A program made the translations under genes and the position numbers. A stretch of DNA of 35,322 nt, taken from contig CAIVPR010000056.1 of NCBI GenBank assembly GCA_903907865.1, forward strand, positions 1-35,322. Direction: 5' to 3'. This stretch comes from an uncultured Acidobacteriia bacterium. GTDB lineage: Bacteria; Acidobacteriota; Terriglobia; Bryobacterales; Bryobacteraceae. Below the pieces are notes generated by a model. That model had not been told where the DNA came from and ran no database searches. It saw nothing but the letters and a program-made list of their open reading frames with translations. Within the stretch, counting starts at the first letter, position 1, and each line of letters starts with the position of its first letter. This document shows, piece by piece, positions 13,273-20,815 of the stretch.

Positions 13273-15099
13273 ATGTCCAATTCCATTACGTCGCTTCGCG
13301 AGGAAGACGTACGCGAACAGGAAGGGCAGACTCCGCCTGAAGCGGAGAGTTCTTTCGGCGACATCCTCACCCAGTTTGAACAGAGCCAGGCCCTCGAGGC
13401 GCTATTGAGCGCCGAAAAGGGTGGCGCGCGATCCGGCGCCGAGAAAGGCGGCGCGCGTTCCGGCGTCGACAAGGGCGGCGGCGAGAAGACCTCGGAAAAC
13501 CGGGTCGTGGCGGCGCGTGTTGTCACTACAAGTGACGGCATCGTCTTCTTCGACATCGGCCAAAAGACCGAAGGCATTCTCCCGGCCGACGTGCTGCGAG
13601 ACGAGCAAGGCCTGATTGAACTCAAGCCCGGCGACGTCGTCAAGGTGACCCTTGGCACGCTGAACGAGGAAGGGCTCTACGAGCTTTCCCTGATCCACGT
13701 CGAGCGGCCCAAGGACTGGTCGGGGCTGCAACAAGCTTTCGACGAGAAGCTGAGCATTTCGGGCGTGGTCACGGGCGTCGTGAAGGGCGGCCTGTCGGTC
13801 GATGTCGGCGTACGGGCGTTCATGCCCGCGTCGCGGTCGGGCGCTCGGGACGTTCCGGAGATGCAGACGCTGGTGGGCAAGGAAATCGCCTGCCGTGTGA
13901 TCAAGCTGGACACGGAAAAGGAAGACGTTGTCGTCGACCGCCGGGTCGTGCTCGAAGAAGAGCGTGCGCAGGCCAAGGACGCGCGATTTACCGAACTTCA
14001 GGTCGGTATGGTCGTGCCCGGAACCGTGCGTAGCCTTCTCGATTACGGCGCATTCATTGACATCGGCGGGGTGGACGGCATGCTGCACGTGGCCGACATC
14101 TCCCATGGTCGCGTCAACAAGCCGGCTGACGCCCTGACCATCGGGCAGCAGCTGGAAGTGAAGATCCTCAAGGTGGACGCGGGCAAGAAGCGCGTTTCCC
14201 TGGGTCTCAAGCAACTGCAGGCCGATCCGTGGAGCACGGCGGGCGAGCGCTATCACGTCGGCGAGCGCGTGCGCGGCACGGTGGCGCGCGTGACCGACTT
14301 CGGTGCCTTCGTGGAACTGGAACCGGGCTTGGACGGACTGATCCACCTCTCGGAAATGTCATGGTCGAAGAAGGTTCGCAAGCCTTCCGACGCCGTGAAG
14401 CCGGGCGACGTGGTGGAAGTCGCGATCCTGGGCGTGAATCCGGGCGACAAGCGGATCTCGCTGGGTCTGAAACAGATTCAGGGCGACCCGTGGGACGAAG
14501 TGGCTTTGAAATTCCCGGTGGGCTCGACGGTCGAGGGTCAGGTGACGCAGCTGAAGCAGTTCGGCGCGTTCGTCCAGGTCTCCGAAGAGGTCGAGGGGAT
14601 GATCCACGTGGGCGACATCGTTCACGACAAGCGGATCAACCACCCGCAGGACGAGTTGAAGGTCGGCCAGACCGTGAAGGCCTTGGTGCTCGAGTGCGAC
14701 AAGGAAAAGCGTCGGCTTCGGCTGGGCTTGAAGCAGTTGATCCCGACGGCGCTCGACGAGTATATTGCCGAACAGAAGGAAGGCGAGGTCGTAACGGGCC
14801 GCATTTCCGATCTGAAGGGCAACAAGGTTACGGTGGAGTTGGGCGAGGGCGTGTTCGGCACGTTCCACTTGGCGGCGCAGGAGCAGAAGACGGAGCAGCG
14901 GACGGCGTCGGTAGACGTTTCGGCCCTGTCGTCGATGCTGGCCAGCAGGTGGAAGGGCGGCGGATCGAGCGCCTCGTCGGCTTCCGGTGGTGATTCGGCT
15001 CCAAAGAAGGACACGCCGCGGGTCGGGCAGGTCCGGACGTTCAAGATTGTGAAATTGGACGTGGAGAAGAAGAAGATTGAGTTGGAGTTGGCCAGCTAG
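13273..15099 (+). CDS. rpsA: 30S ribosomal protein S1 (six S1 domains)
   Basis: The 608-residue protein binds mRNA on the small ribosomal subunit. Six S1 OB-fold units lie at about residues 78-143, 161-226, 245-313, 330-400, 417-487 and 504-608. The third to fifth are canonical (DYGAFIDIGGVDGMLHVADIS, TDFGAFVELEPGLDGLIHLSEMSW, KQFGAFVQVSEEVEGMIHVGDIV). The first two are more diverged, as usual in S1. The sixth is interrupted by a serine/glycine-rich insert (about 537-583). Residues 47-64 are a tandem duplication of AEKGGARSG followed by VDKGGG, giving a flexible basic region before the first domain. The gene is monocistronic with a strong terminator; CACAAT (13250-13255) may be its -10. Confidence 0.9.
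   Translation: MSNSITSLREEDVREQEGQTPPEAESSFGDILTQFEQSQALEALLSAEKGGARSGAEKGGARSGVDKGGGEKTSENRVVAARVVTTSDGIVFFDIGQKTEGILPADVLRDEQGLIELKPGDVVKVTLGTLNEEGLYELSLIHVERPKDWSGLQQAFDEKLSISGVVTGVVKGGLSVDVGVRAFMPASRSGARDVPEMQTLVGKEIACRVIKLDTEKEDVVVDRRVVLEEERAQAKDARFTELQVGMVVPGTVRSLLDYGAFIDIGGVDGMLHVADISHGRVNKPADALTIGQQLEVKILKVDAGKKRVSLGLKQLQADPWSTAGERYHVGERVRGTVARVTDFGAFVELEPGLDGLIHLSEMSWSKKVRKPSDAVKPGDVVEVAILGVNPGDKRISLGLKQIQGDPWDEVALKFPVGSTVEGQVTQLKQFGAFVQVSEEVEGMIHVGDIVHDKRINHPQDELKVGQTVKALVLECDKEKRRLRLGLKQLIPTALDEYIAEQKEGEVVTGRISDLKGNKVTVELGEGVFGTFHLAAQEQKTEQRTASVDVSALSSMLASRWKGGGSSASSASGGDSAPKKDTPRVGQVRTFKIVKLDVEKKKIELELAS
13411..13482 (+). repeat. 27-bp tandem repeat inside the S1 gene
   Basis: Two 27-bp units (13411-13437 and 13438-13464) each encode AEKGGARSG and differ at a few, mostly silent, positions. 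A third partial unit encodes VDKGGG. They sit in the unstructured N-terminal extension of S1. Confidence 0.75.
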
Positions 15100-15124
15100 T
15101 TGGTCGGACAGGTTGGTGGTCTGG

Positions 15125-15155
15125 AAGGGGCCCGGCGGATGCCGGGCCCCTTTTT
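15125..15155 (+). terminator. Intrinsic terminator of rpsA
   Basis: AAGGGGCCCGGC (15125-15136) and GCCGGGCCCCTT (15141-15152) form a perfect 12-bp stem with the loop GGAT, followed by a T-run to 15155. It lies 25 bases after the S1 stop and is the clearest intrinsic terminator in the window. Confidence 0.92.
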
Positions 15156-15194
15156 CCATTGTCTACTCAAAATGACACAGAGACGATACCGTCA

Positions 15195-15455
15195 CTAACC
15201 GACAGCTAACTCATCGCCAACCCGAGGTGGCTCACCGCCATTTCGAGACAAAAACGCCAACGCGGCCTCGCGATCCCCTCGTCCCCGGCGTTCCGCGAAA
15301 TACTTCTCCGCAGTTTGGATGGCCGTAAACTTCTCGGCGGCAGCCATTACCAAGAACTGGTTCATGCTGGTGCCGTCGGCCTCGGCCATGCGCTCGATCG
15401 CAGCCTTCAGCGAAACGGGCAACCGCAACGAAAATGTCGATACCCTGGGTGTCAT
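15195..15455 (-). CDS. Ribbon-helix-helix (HicB-like) antitoxin
   Basis: The 86-residue protein opens with STFSLRLPVSLKAAIERMAE and ADGTSMNQFLVMAAAEK, a clear ribbon-helix-helix DNA-binding unit of the HicB/Arc type. The C-terminal half (TAEKYFAERRGRGDREAALAFL) is probably the toxin-binding tail. The ATG overlaps the stop of the PIN gene by four bases (ATGA) and GGAGG lies at the right distance inside the PIN gene, so translation is coupled. The order is toxin first, antitoxin second. Such antitoxins usually repress their own operon. Confidence 0.82.
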   Translation of the reverse strand: MTPRVSTFSLRLPVSLKAAIERMAEADGTSMNQFLVMAAAEKFTAIQTAEKYFAERRGRGDREAALAFLSRNGGEPPRVGDELAVG

Positions 15456-15874
15456 ATCCTTATCCTCCGTAATACTTCCGCTGGTTTCAAAACGTCGATT
15501 CCAAATCTTCCAGGCGCGCTGCCGAAATGCGCCCGGTTGAATGTCACAATGGCGTCGGCCCGACCGTTGACCGCAGCCTCCAAGACCATCTCATCCGTAG
15601 AATCCGACAATTGGGGCCGCCACTGGTAATGCACCTCGACAGGCTCGATGACGTCGACTATCGTTTCGATCAGGTTCTGCACATCCCGTTCAGTGGCGTT
15701 GGCCGCTAGCCGGTGATCCGCCAGCATGCAAATGGACTCATATTCGAGGGCCATCGCTACACTCAACAGCCAAACCGAGCCACCTTGGATCAAAAGGGAC
15801 AGCAAGGCCGCCGATGCCCCGCTGGGACTGCGCATCGCTGCTACAACTACGTCGGTGTCAACAATCAGCCTCAA
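15452..15874 (-). CDS. PIN-domain toxin (putative ribonuclease)
   Basis: The 140-residue protein begins MRLIVDTDVVVAAMRSPSGA, giving the first PIN acidic residues (Asp6, Asp8). It continues with SVAMALEYESI, where Glu is a likely second ligand, and STDEMVLEAAVNGRADAIVTFNRAHF, with further acidic residues. PIN toxins are magnesium-dependent RNases. The start is TTG, preceded by a good promoter (TTGATA, 18-base spacer, TACTAT) that ends only seven bases upstream; no Shine-Dalgarno is present, so the message may be leaderless. It forms an operon with the RHH antitoxin. Confidence 0.85.
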   Translation of the reverse strand: MRLIVDTDVVVAAMRSPSGASAALLSLLIQGGSVWLLSVAMALEYESICMLADHRLAANATERDVQNLIETIVDVIEPVEVHYQWRPQLSDSTDEMVLEAAVNGRADAIVTFNRAHFGSAPGRFGIDVLKPAEVLRRIRI

Positions 15875-15881
15875 AGCACCG

Positions 15882-15911
15882 ATAGTATCACATCACGGGC
15901 AACGTTATCAA
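15882..15911 (-). promoter_or_regulatory. Promoter of the PIN/RHH operon
   Basis: On the minus strand TTGATA (15911-15906) and TACTAT (15887-15882) are separated by 18 bases, a near-consensus sigma-70-type promoter. The -10 ends seven bases before the TTG start at 15874, so transcription should begin at about the start codon. Confidence 0.6.
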
Positions 15912-15950
15912 TCTGCGAAGTGGTAGCCGTCGGAGCTGGGCTGACGCGGG

Positions 15951-16583
15951 CTACTTCGAAACCGAGATCTCCTTGAACACCACGACCGACCTCCCGTCGT
16001 GGTTCTGCAGTCCGATGTACCCCACATCCGGCCTCGGACCGCGCACAGGCTCGAACCATTGCTTCCGCTCGGGGACGGGCTGGCCTTCCTTATAGTCGTT
16101 GATCTGCTCGCCGTTCAGCTTCACCAGCGTTTCGGAGCCCTTCAGGACGATCTCCATCGTGTTCCACTCGCCCGCAGGTTTCTGGACGCGCTTTTCGATC
16201 TTCGAAAGCGAGTAGATCGCGCCGGTGGCGTGCCAGTCGTCGGCCTGACCGTCGATCTGCACTTCTTCGCCGAAGTGGACGCCGTACCAAGGGTCCTTGG
16301 GCTGCTCCTCCATGCGGATGTAAACGCCGGAATTCGCGCCGGGGGTCGAGACGGTCTTGAAGACCACCTTGACGGTGCAGTTGCCGAATCGCTCGCCCTT
16401 GTACCAGAGCAGGCCCATGCCGCCCTCGGTCTTGATGGTGCCGTCCTCAAGGGTGAACCGGCCGGGGCCGACGTGCTCCCAGCCGTTCAGATCCTTGCCG
16501 TTGAAGAGTTGCTTCGACTGGGCGGGGAGCTGGAGCGGGAGCAGCAGGGATGTGGCGAGTAGGGCTTGGAGGATGCGGGTCAT
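15951..16583 (-). CDS. Exported DUF1080 / 3-keto-disaccharide hydrolase domain protein
   Basis: The 210-residue protein starts with a signal peptide (MTRILQALLATSLLLPLQLPAQS). The mature part is one DUF1080 domain: LFNGKDLNGWEHVGPGRFTLEDGTIKTEGG at the start, YIRMEEQ, GVHFGEEVQIDG, then AGEWNTMEIVLKG and GYIGLQNHDGRSVVVFKEISVSK at the end. This concanavalin-like fold is now annotated as 3-keto-disaccharide hydrolase after characterised gut Bacteroides enzymes; other members probably act on other glycans. ATG 16583 is chosen since the signal peptide begins there and TATCAT ends seven bases before it. The gene stands alone in the minus direction. Confidence 0.9.
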   Translation of the reverse strand: MTRILQALLATSLLLPLQLPAQSKQLFNGKDLNGWEHVGPGRFTLEDGTIKTEGGMGLLWYKGERFGNCTVKVVFKTVSTPGANSGVYIRMEEQPKDPWYGVHFGEEVQIDGQADDWHATGAIYSLSKIEKRVQKPAGEWNTMEIVLKGSETLVKLNGEQINDYKEGQPVPERKQWFEPVRGPRPDVGYIGLQNHDGRSVVVFKEISVSK

Positions 16584-16590
16584 TAGACAA

Positions 16591-16596
16591 ATGATA
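16591..16596 (-). promoter_or_regulatory. Putative -10 element of the DUF1080 gene
   Basis: On the minus strand TATCAT ends seven bases before ATG 16583. The spacing matches the other leaderless candidates in the window. Confidence 0.35.
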
Positions 16597-16634
16597 TCGG
16601 ATTTGGGACGCCGATGGCGGCTCGGTGCCAAGGA

Positions 16635-16666
16635 CCGGAGTTTGCCGAGCGCGAAATCGCGCCGGG
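16635..16666. repeat. 32-bp near-duplicate, intergenic copy
   Basis: This sequence matches 17748-17779 (inside the sigma factor gene) at 30 of 32 positions. Both copies contain the palindromic core CGCGAAATCGCG. In the sigma gene's frame this copy would read PEFAEREIAPG, against PEFADREIAPG there. It lies between the divergent DUF1080 and RHH genes. Confidence 0.65.
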
Positions 16667-16739
16667 CAACACCCTGCGAGATCTTTGCGTCTGCGACGCT
16701 GTTCCGTTCGCTATACAATGCCTATAGAGGTCCAAAATC

Positions 16740-17006
16740 ATGCCCGCTGTCTTGACGCACAGGGACACAGTCCTGTCGGGGCTTGCCTTGCCTGTGGAGC
16801 TTGATGAAACGATAGTCAGAATTGCCGAAGCGCGACATGTAAGCCGGGATCGGGCCTTGGCCGACTTGCTCCGCGACGGGATTGCCTTGTACGAACGCGA
16901 CCGCGCGAAGTTCTTCGCGGTGGCGAATCAATACCAGCAATCCGGCGATCCAACCGAAACTGCGCGGTTGGAGGACGAACTTGACCGCTTGATCTTTGGG
17001 GTCTGA
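16740..17006 (+). CDS. Antitoxin-like ribbon-helix-helix protein
   Basis: The 88-residue protein has a short strand-like lead (SGLALPVELDETIVRIAEAR) and a helix pair (HVSRDRALADLLRDGIALYE) in the arrangement of ribbon-helix-helix antitoxins, followed by an acidic tail (TARLEDELDRLIFG). AGAGG precedes the start by eight bases, and TACAAT at 16714-16719 may be the -10. The stop overlaps the next start by one base (TGATG), so it is coupled to the 81-residue protein. The antitoxin assignment rests on this pattern and the pairing. Confidence 0.6.
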   Translation: MPAVLTHRDTVLSGLALPVELDETIVRIAEARHVSRDRALADLLRDGIALYERDRAKFFAVANQYQQSGDPTETARLEDELDRLIFGV

Positions 17007-17251
17007 TGCCAGAAATCCAGTGGGTGCATCTGCCGGAGGCACTCCGGAAGCACCTCATTTTGCGGGCGAAGGAACGCCGCATCAGGATGGAAGACCTGTT
17101 CGCGCTGGAACAGTGGCGACTCCACAATCCGGACGTTCCAGACGGGCCTTGGTTCAAGGACTTCGGATCATTCAAGCTGTGCGGCGAGGGCCGGTATCCG
17201 AAGACCTTTCTGCTCCGGGGCCAAGTCGCTTTCGGGGAAGAGGTGGAGTAA
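17006..17251 (+). CDS. Conserved-looking 81-residue protein, possible TA partner
   Basis: The protein reads MPEIQWVHLPEALRKHLILR, then a basic helix (AKERRIRMEDLFALEQWR), then NPDVPDGPWFKDFGSFKLCG and EGRYPKTFLLRGQVAFGEEV. The C-terminal half, rich in glycine and aromatics, looks strongly constrained, and I recall unnamed proteins with the same WYKDFGSFKLCGEG-like core next to small DNA-binding genes. No catalytic motif is recognised. Its start shares a base with the stop of the RHH-like gene. A toxin role is inferred only from this arrangement. Confidence 0.6.
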   Translation: MPEIQWVHLPEALRKHLILRAKERRIRMEDLFALEQWRLHNPDVPDGPWFKDFGSFKLCGEGRYPKTFLLRGQVAFGEEVE

Positions 17252-17450
17252 CGAGCTCCGACTGCTTCTTGTTCCGAGTGCGTTCGTGGCGGGTGACGGC
17301 GCATCGTACGCCAAAATCGCTCCCAATCTATCAACTCAAACATCGGCGGTGCGAGAATCCCGCGATGCCAGCGCGCCCCGGGGGCTGGCAAGTCTCATTT
17401 TCTTCCGACTTTTTCCCCACCCCGAGCGTCTCCATTTTCGGAGCGGAAAT

Positions 17451-17999
17451 TTGATCTTCCGGACCGTCGAAGACGCTGACCTGATAGCACGCGCCCGCAA
17501 AGGCGACGTCGAGGCGTTCAACCACCTCGTGTCGCGATGGGAGAAGCGCGTCTACAACTATCTGCTGCGCCTCACGTCGCGTTCGGAGGACTCGATGGAC
17601 CTCGCCCAGGACGTGTTCCTGAAGGCTTGGCAAAATATCCGCAAGTTGGACGACGCGACGCGGTTCGGGCCCTGGTTGTTCCGGATTGCGCACAACGAGG
17701 CCTACTCGATGTTCCGCAAACGCCGGCCCGAAACCGACATCGGGGACCCGGAGTTTGCGGATCGCGAAATCGCGCCGGGGGCGTCGCCGGATGTCGCGAT
17801 CGCCGTTGGGTCGGCGCTGGCGCGGCTCTCGGCGGAACAGCGCGAGGCCGTCGTCCTCAAGGTGTACGAGGGCTTCAAGTTCGAGGAAATGGCGGAGATT
17901 CTGGGGTGCCCGGTTTCGACTATCAAGTCGCGCGTGTATTCGGCGATGGAGTTGATGAAGGCGGAACTGGCACCAGTTGGCGGTAGGCGTCTGAGATGA
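17451..17999 (+). CDS. ECF-type RNA polymerase sigma factor
   Basis: The 182-residue protein has region 2 (VEAFNHLVSRWEKRVYNYLL ... SMDLAQDVFLKAWQNIRKLD ... PWLFRIAHNEAYSMFRKRR) and region 4 (LSAEQREAVVLKVYEGFKFE, EMAEILGCPVSTIKSRVYSAMELMK), without region 3, as in extracytoplasmic-function sigma factors. TTG 17451 is chosen since AGCGGA lies just before it and family similarity begins soon after; the open frame extends back to 17286 with unlikely sequence. The anti-sigma gene follows after ten bases and the secretion operon after that. This suggests the sigma factor controls secretion in response to an envelope signal, and probably its own operon (inference). Confidence 0.92.
   Translation: MIFRTVEDADLIARARKGDVEAFNHLVSRWEKRVYNYLLRLTSRSEDSMDLAQDVFLKAWQNIRKLDDATRFGPWLFRIAHNEAYSMFRKRRPETDIGDPEFADREIAPGASPDVAIAVGSALARLSAEQREAVVLKVYEGFKFEEMAEILGCPVSTIKSRVYSAMELMKAELAPVGGRRLR
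17748..17779. repeat. 32-bp near-duplicate, copy inside the sigma factor gene
   Basis: This is the partner of 16635-16666, with 30 of 32 identical bases. It encodes PEFADREIAPG in the variable linker between sigma regions 2 and 4. Confidence 0.65.
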
Positions 18000-18009
18000 G
18001 AGGCATGCG

Positions 18010-18624
18010 ATGACGATTTGCGACAAGGCCATGTGTGACTGGATTGGGGCGGTTCGGGACTACGCGTTCGGTGAACTTCCCGCAGCGGATCGCGCGGGGG
18101 TCGAGCGGCACGTGGCCGGGTGCGCCGAGTGCGCGGCGGAATTTGACGGGTTTCGGTTGACCGTCGCGTCGTTGAGGGCGCTGCCGGATGTCGAAATCCC
18201 GCAGCGGATCGCGTTCGTGTCGGACAAGGTGTTCGAGGCGTCGGGCTGGTCGCGGTTCTGGGCCGGGTTCTGGAATTCGTCGGCGCGGCTGGGATTTGCC
18301 TCGGCGGTGTTGGTGGCGGTGGCGGCGATTGCGGTTTCGTCTCGGCCAGTGGCGGTCGCGCCGCTGGTCGCGCAGGTGAAGGCCCCGGTGGCCAACACAC
18401 CCGTGGATCTCGATGGTGCGGTGGCGAAGGCCGTGGCACAGGCGCGCGCCGAGGACAATGCCCAGTTCCAGACCATCCTGGCGTCGGTCGAGGCGCGGCA
18501 TAAGAAGGAACATCAAGAACTGTTGGTCGCAGTCCAGGAAAATCTGGACGTGATGCAGAAGCGGATGGGGGCGTACACGTCGCTGGCGTCGCTCGACGTG
18601 CCAAGGGAGAACGGGGGGCAATGA
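18010..18624 (+). CDS. Anti-sigma factor with zinc-finger (ZAS/zf-HC2) domain
   Basis: The 204-residue protein has an N-terminal anti-sigma zinc motif H-x3-C-x2-C (His34, Cys38, Cys41 in VERHVAGCAECAAEFDGF). A single membrane segment follows (about 92-113, LGFASAVLVAVAAIAVSS), then a periplasmic-type tail rich in alanine with a helical, possibly coiled-coil, end (VAQARAEDNAQFQTILASVE, then HKKEHQELLVAVQENLDVMQ). It should bind and hold the sigma factor encoded just upstream at the membrane. Its stop overlaps the next start by four bases. Confidence 0.88.
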   Translation: MTICDKAMCDWIGAVRDYAFGELPAADRAGVERHVAGCAECAAEFDGFRLTVASLRALPDVEIPQRIAFVSDKVFEASGWSRFWAGFWNSSARLGFASAVLVAVAAIAVSSRPVAVAPLVAQVKAPVANTPVDLDGAVAKAVAQARAEDNAQFQTILASVEARHKKEHQELLVAVQENLDVMQKRMGAYTSLASLDVPRENGGQ

Positions 18625-19178
18625 GGATGGGAAACCGGAGTTTGCGACTGGCTGGAGTGTTGATGCTGGCGGTGTGCGTCTCGGCGTCGGAGCCAGCGGT
18701 GAATCTGGCCAGTTTGAAGGCAGTCGAGGCCTCGATCAACGACAGGCTGAGGTCCAACATCGCCGACCCCTATGATCTTCTCGGCCCCGCCCGCGGCACA
18801 TACGCCGAGGGCTACGGTGCCATTTTCTCGGTCGAAGTCAACTTGACCATGCTGCCGGCGCTTGCGATCTCGCCGTTCAACCCCACTTTGAAGGATTCCG
18901 ACATCGCGAAGCTGCACGAGAAGAAGCTCCAGAAGATGGTTTCCCTGCGCGGCACCATGCGGGAATTGGTGGCCGGGGCGGGGAAGTCGCTGACGGGCAT
19001 GCCCGGCAACGAAAGAATCGTGGTGGAAGCCTTCCTGTTCAGCTACCGTTGGGAGGACCGCCGGGGCCTGCCGCACCGGTTGATTCTGTCCGCACCGAAA
19101 CAAGTCCTGCTCGACGCCGTGAACCGGCATGCGACCAACGCCGAAATCGCGGCGCTGATCGAGGAGCAGGAACTTTAA
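18621..19178 (+). CDS. Exported protein of unknown function in the secretion operon
   Basis: The 185-residue protein has a signal-type start (LRLAGVLMLAVCVSASEPA). It continues with ASLKAVEASINDRLRSNI, ADPYDLLGPARGTYAEGYGA, a hydrophobic VEVNLTMLPALAISPFNP, and a helical basic stretch (SDIAKLHEKKLQKMVSLRGT). The end (FSYRWEDRRGLPHRLILSAP then LIEEQEL) looks like a beta strand and helix. I recognise no domain. It overlaps the anti-sigma gene by four bases and ends one base before gspE, so it is co-translated with both. It could be part of signal sensing or a periplasmic component of the machine; neither is shown by the sequence. Confidence 0.75.
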   Translation: MRMGNRSLRLAGVLMLAVCVSASEPAVNLASLKAVEASINDRLRSNIADPYDLLGPARGTYAEGYGAIFSVEVNLTMLPALAISPFNPTLKDSDIAKLHEKKLQKMVSLRGTMRELVAGAGKSLTGMPGNERIVVEAFLFSYRWEDRRGLPHRLILSAPKQVLLDAVNRHATNAEIAALIEEQEL

Positions 19179-19179
19179 G

Positions 19180-20811
19180 ATGCAGCTGGGGCAACTCCTC
19201 ATCACCAAGGGCCTGATCGCGCAGGAGGATCTGGACCGGGCGCTCGAACTGCAGCGCGAGCGCGGCGACAAGATCGGCAAAATTCTGGTCGACATGGGCT
19301 ACCTAGCCCAGCGCGACCTCCTGACGGCGCTTGCCGAGCAACTGGAACTGCCGATCGCGCAGATCGCCGCACCGCCGACGGGGCCCGAAGTCGACGGCTT
19401 GTCGGCGCGTTTCCTCCGGCAGTCGCTCGTGTTCCCGCTGGCCATCGACGGCGGGTCTCTCACGCTCGCCATGGCCGATCCGCTGGACTTCGAGACCATC
19501 AACGCCGTCCAAGGCTTCTCGAAACTGGAAATCGTTCCCCAACTTGCCTCGCCGCAGGACATCCTCGACGCTATCGACCGGCACTACGAGGAGGGTGAGC
19601 GGCGGTCCGAAATCGCCGGATTCGCGGGCGGCGACGAGGAAGACCTTGAACACCTCCGCGACATGGCCAGCGAGGCGCCGGTCATCCGCTTGGTCAACGC
19701 CATGATCGCCCAAGCTGTGGAGCGGCGGGCCAGCGACATCCACATCGAGCCCTTCGAGAAGGAATTCCGCGTGCGGTTCCGCATCGACGGCGTGCTCGCC
19801 AACCAGGAGCAACCGCCCAAGGAGATGAAGGCCGCCATCATCTCGCGCCTGAAGCTGATGGCGAAGTTGAACATCGCCGAACGCCGTCTTCCGCAGGACG
19901 GTCGCATCAAGCTGCGCATCCTCGGGCGCGAGGTGGACTTGCGCGTATCGACGCTGCCCACCCTGTTCGGCGAGAGCGTCGTGATGCGTCTGCTCGACCG
20001 CTCGGCGGGGGATTTCTACGACCTCCGACGGCTGGGCTTCGACGACTACATGTTGCAGCGCATGGAGTACTACACCTCGCTGCCGCACGGGATATTCCTG
20101 GTCACCGGGCCGACGGGCAGCGGCAAGTCGACGACCCTGTACTCGGCGCTCAAACGTATCAACTTGCCGGACAAGAAGATCATAACGATCGAGGACCCGG
20201 TCGAGTACCAGATGGACGGGATCAACCAGATCCATGTCAATCCGGCGATCGGGCTGACCTTCGCGGCGGGCATCCGGCACATCGTGCGCCAGGATCCGGA
20301 CGTGATCATGATCGGCGAAATCCGCGACCGCGAGACGGCGGACATCGCGATCCGGTCGGCGCTGACCGGCCACTTCGTGTATTCAACGCTGCACACGAAC
20401 GACGCCCCGTCGGCGGTGACGCGGTTGACCGACATGGGCGTGGAGAACTACCTGATTTCGTCGTCCGTGGTGGCGGTCCTGGCGCAGCGGCTGGTACGGC
20501 TGATCTGCAGCCAGTGCAAGGAACCGGCGGGGCCGGTGCTGGCACCGGACGGATCGACCGTGGAGACGTTCCGCGGAGCCGGGTGCGCCAATTGCGGCGG
20601 GTCGGGGTTCCGGGGCCGGGCGGGCATCTTCGAATTGATGGAGATGAACGACGAGTTGCGGGGGCTGATCATGCAGAACGCGGACGCGAGCAAGCTGACG
20701 GCGGCGGCACGGCGGCACGGCATGCGGAATTTGCGGGAAGACGGTTGGATGAAGGTGGGCCTGGGCGTGACCACGGCGTCCGAAGTGACCCGCGTCACGC
20801 AGGAGTTGTAG
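19180..20811 (+). CDS. gspE: Type II secretion ATPase GspE (PulE/PilB family)
   Basis: The 543-residue cytoplasmic ATPase powers pseudopilus assembly. The N-terminal MshEN-type domain (about 1-140) begins LGQLLITKGLIAQEDLDRAL. The motor domain has the Asp box (DIHIEPFE, 186-193), Walker A GPTGSGKST (310-318), Walker B DVIMIGEIRDRET (374-386) and the His box TLHTNDAPSAVTRL. A four-cysteine zinc motif (Cys443, 446, 469, 472) lies near the C-terminus as in GspE and PilB. A PilB role cannot be excluded from this gene alone, but the GspG-M and GspD neighbours argue for secretion. It starts one base after the preceding stop. Confidence 0.95.
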   Translation: MQLGQLLITKGLIAQEDLDRALELQRERGDKIGKILVDMGYLAQRDLLTALAEQLELPIAQIAAPPTGPEVDGLSARFLRQSLVFPLAIDGGSLTLAMADPLDFETINAVQGFSKLEIVPQLASPQDILDAIDRHYEEGERRSEIAGFAGGDEEDLEHLRDMASEAPVIRLVNAMIAQAVERRASDIHIEPFEKEFRVRFRIDGVLANQEQPPKEMKAAIISRLKLMAKLNIAERRLPQDGRIKLRILGREVDLRVSTLPTLFGESVVMRLLDRSAGDFYDLRRLGFDDYMLQRMEYYTSLPHGIFLVTGPTGSGKSTTLYSALKRINLPDKKIITIEDPVEYQMDGINQIHVNPAIGLTFAAGIRHIVRQDPDVIMIGEIRDRETADIAIRSALTGHFVYSTLHTNDAPSAVTRLTDMGVENYLISSSVVAVLAQRLVRLICSQCKEPAGPVLAPDGSTVETFRGAGCANCGGSGFRGRAGIFELMEMNDELRGLIMQNADASKLTAAARRHGMRNLREDGWMKVGLGVTTASEVTRVTQEL

Positions 20812-20815
20812 TTTG

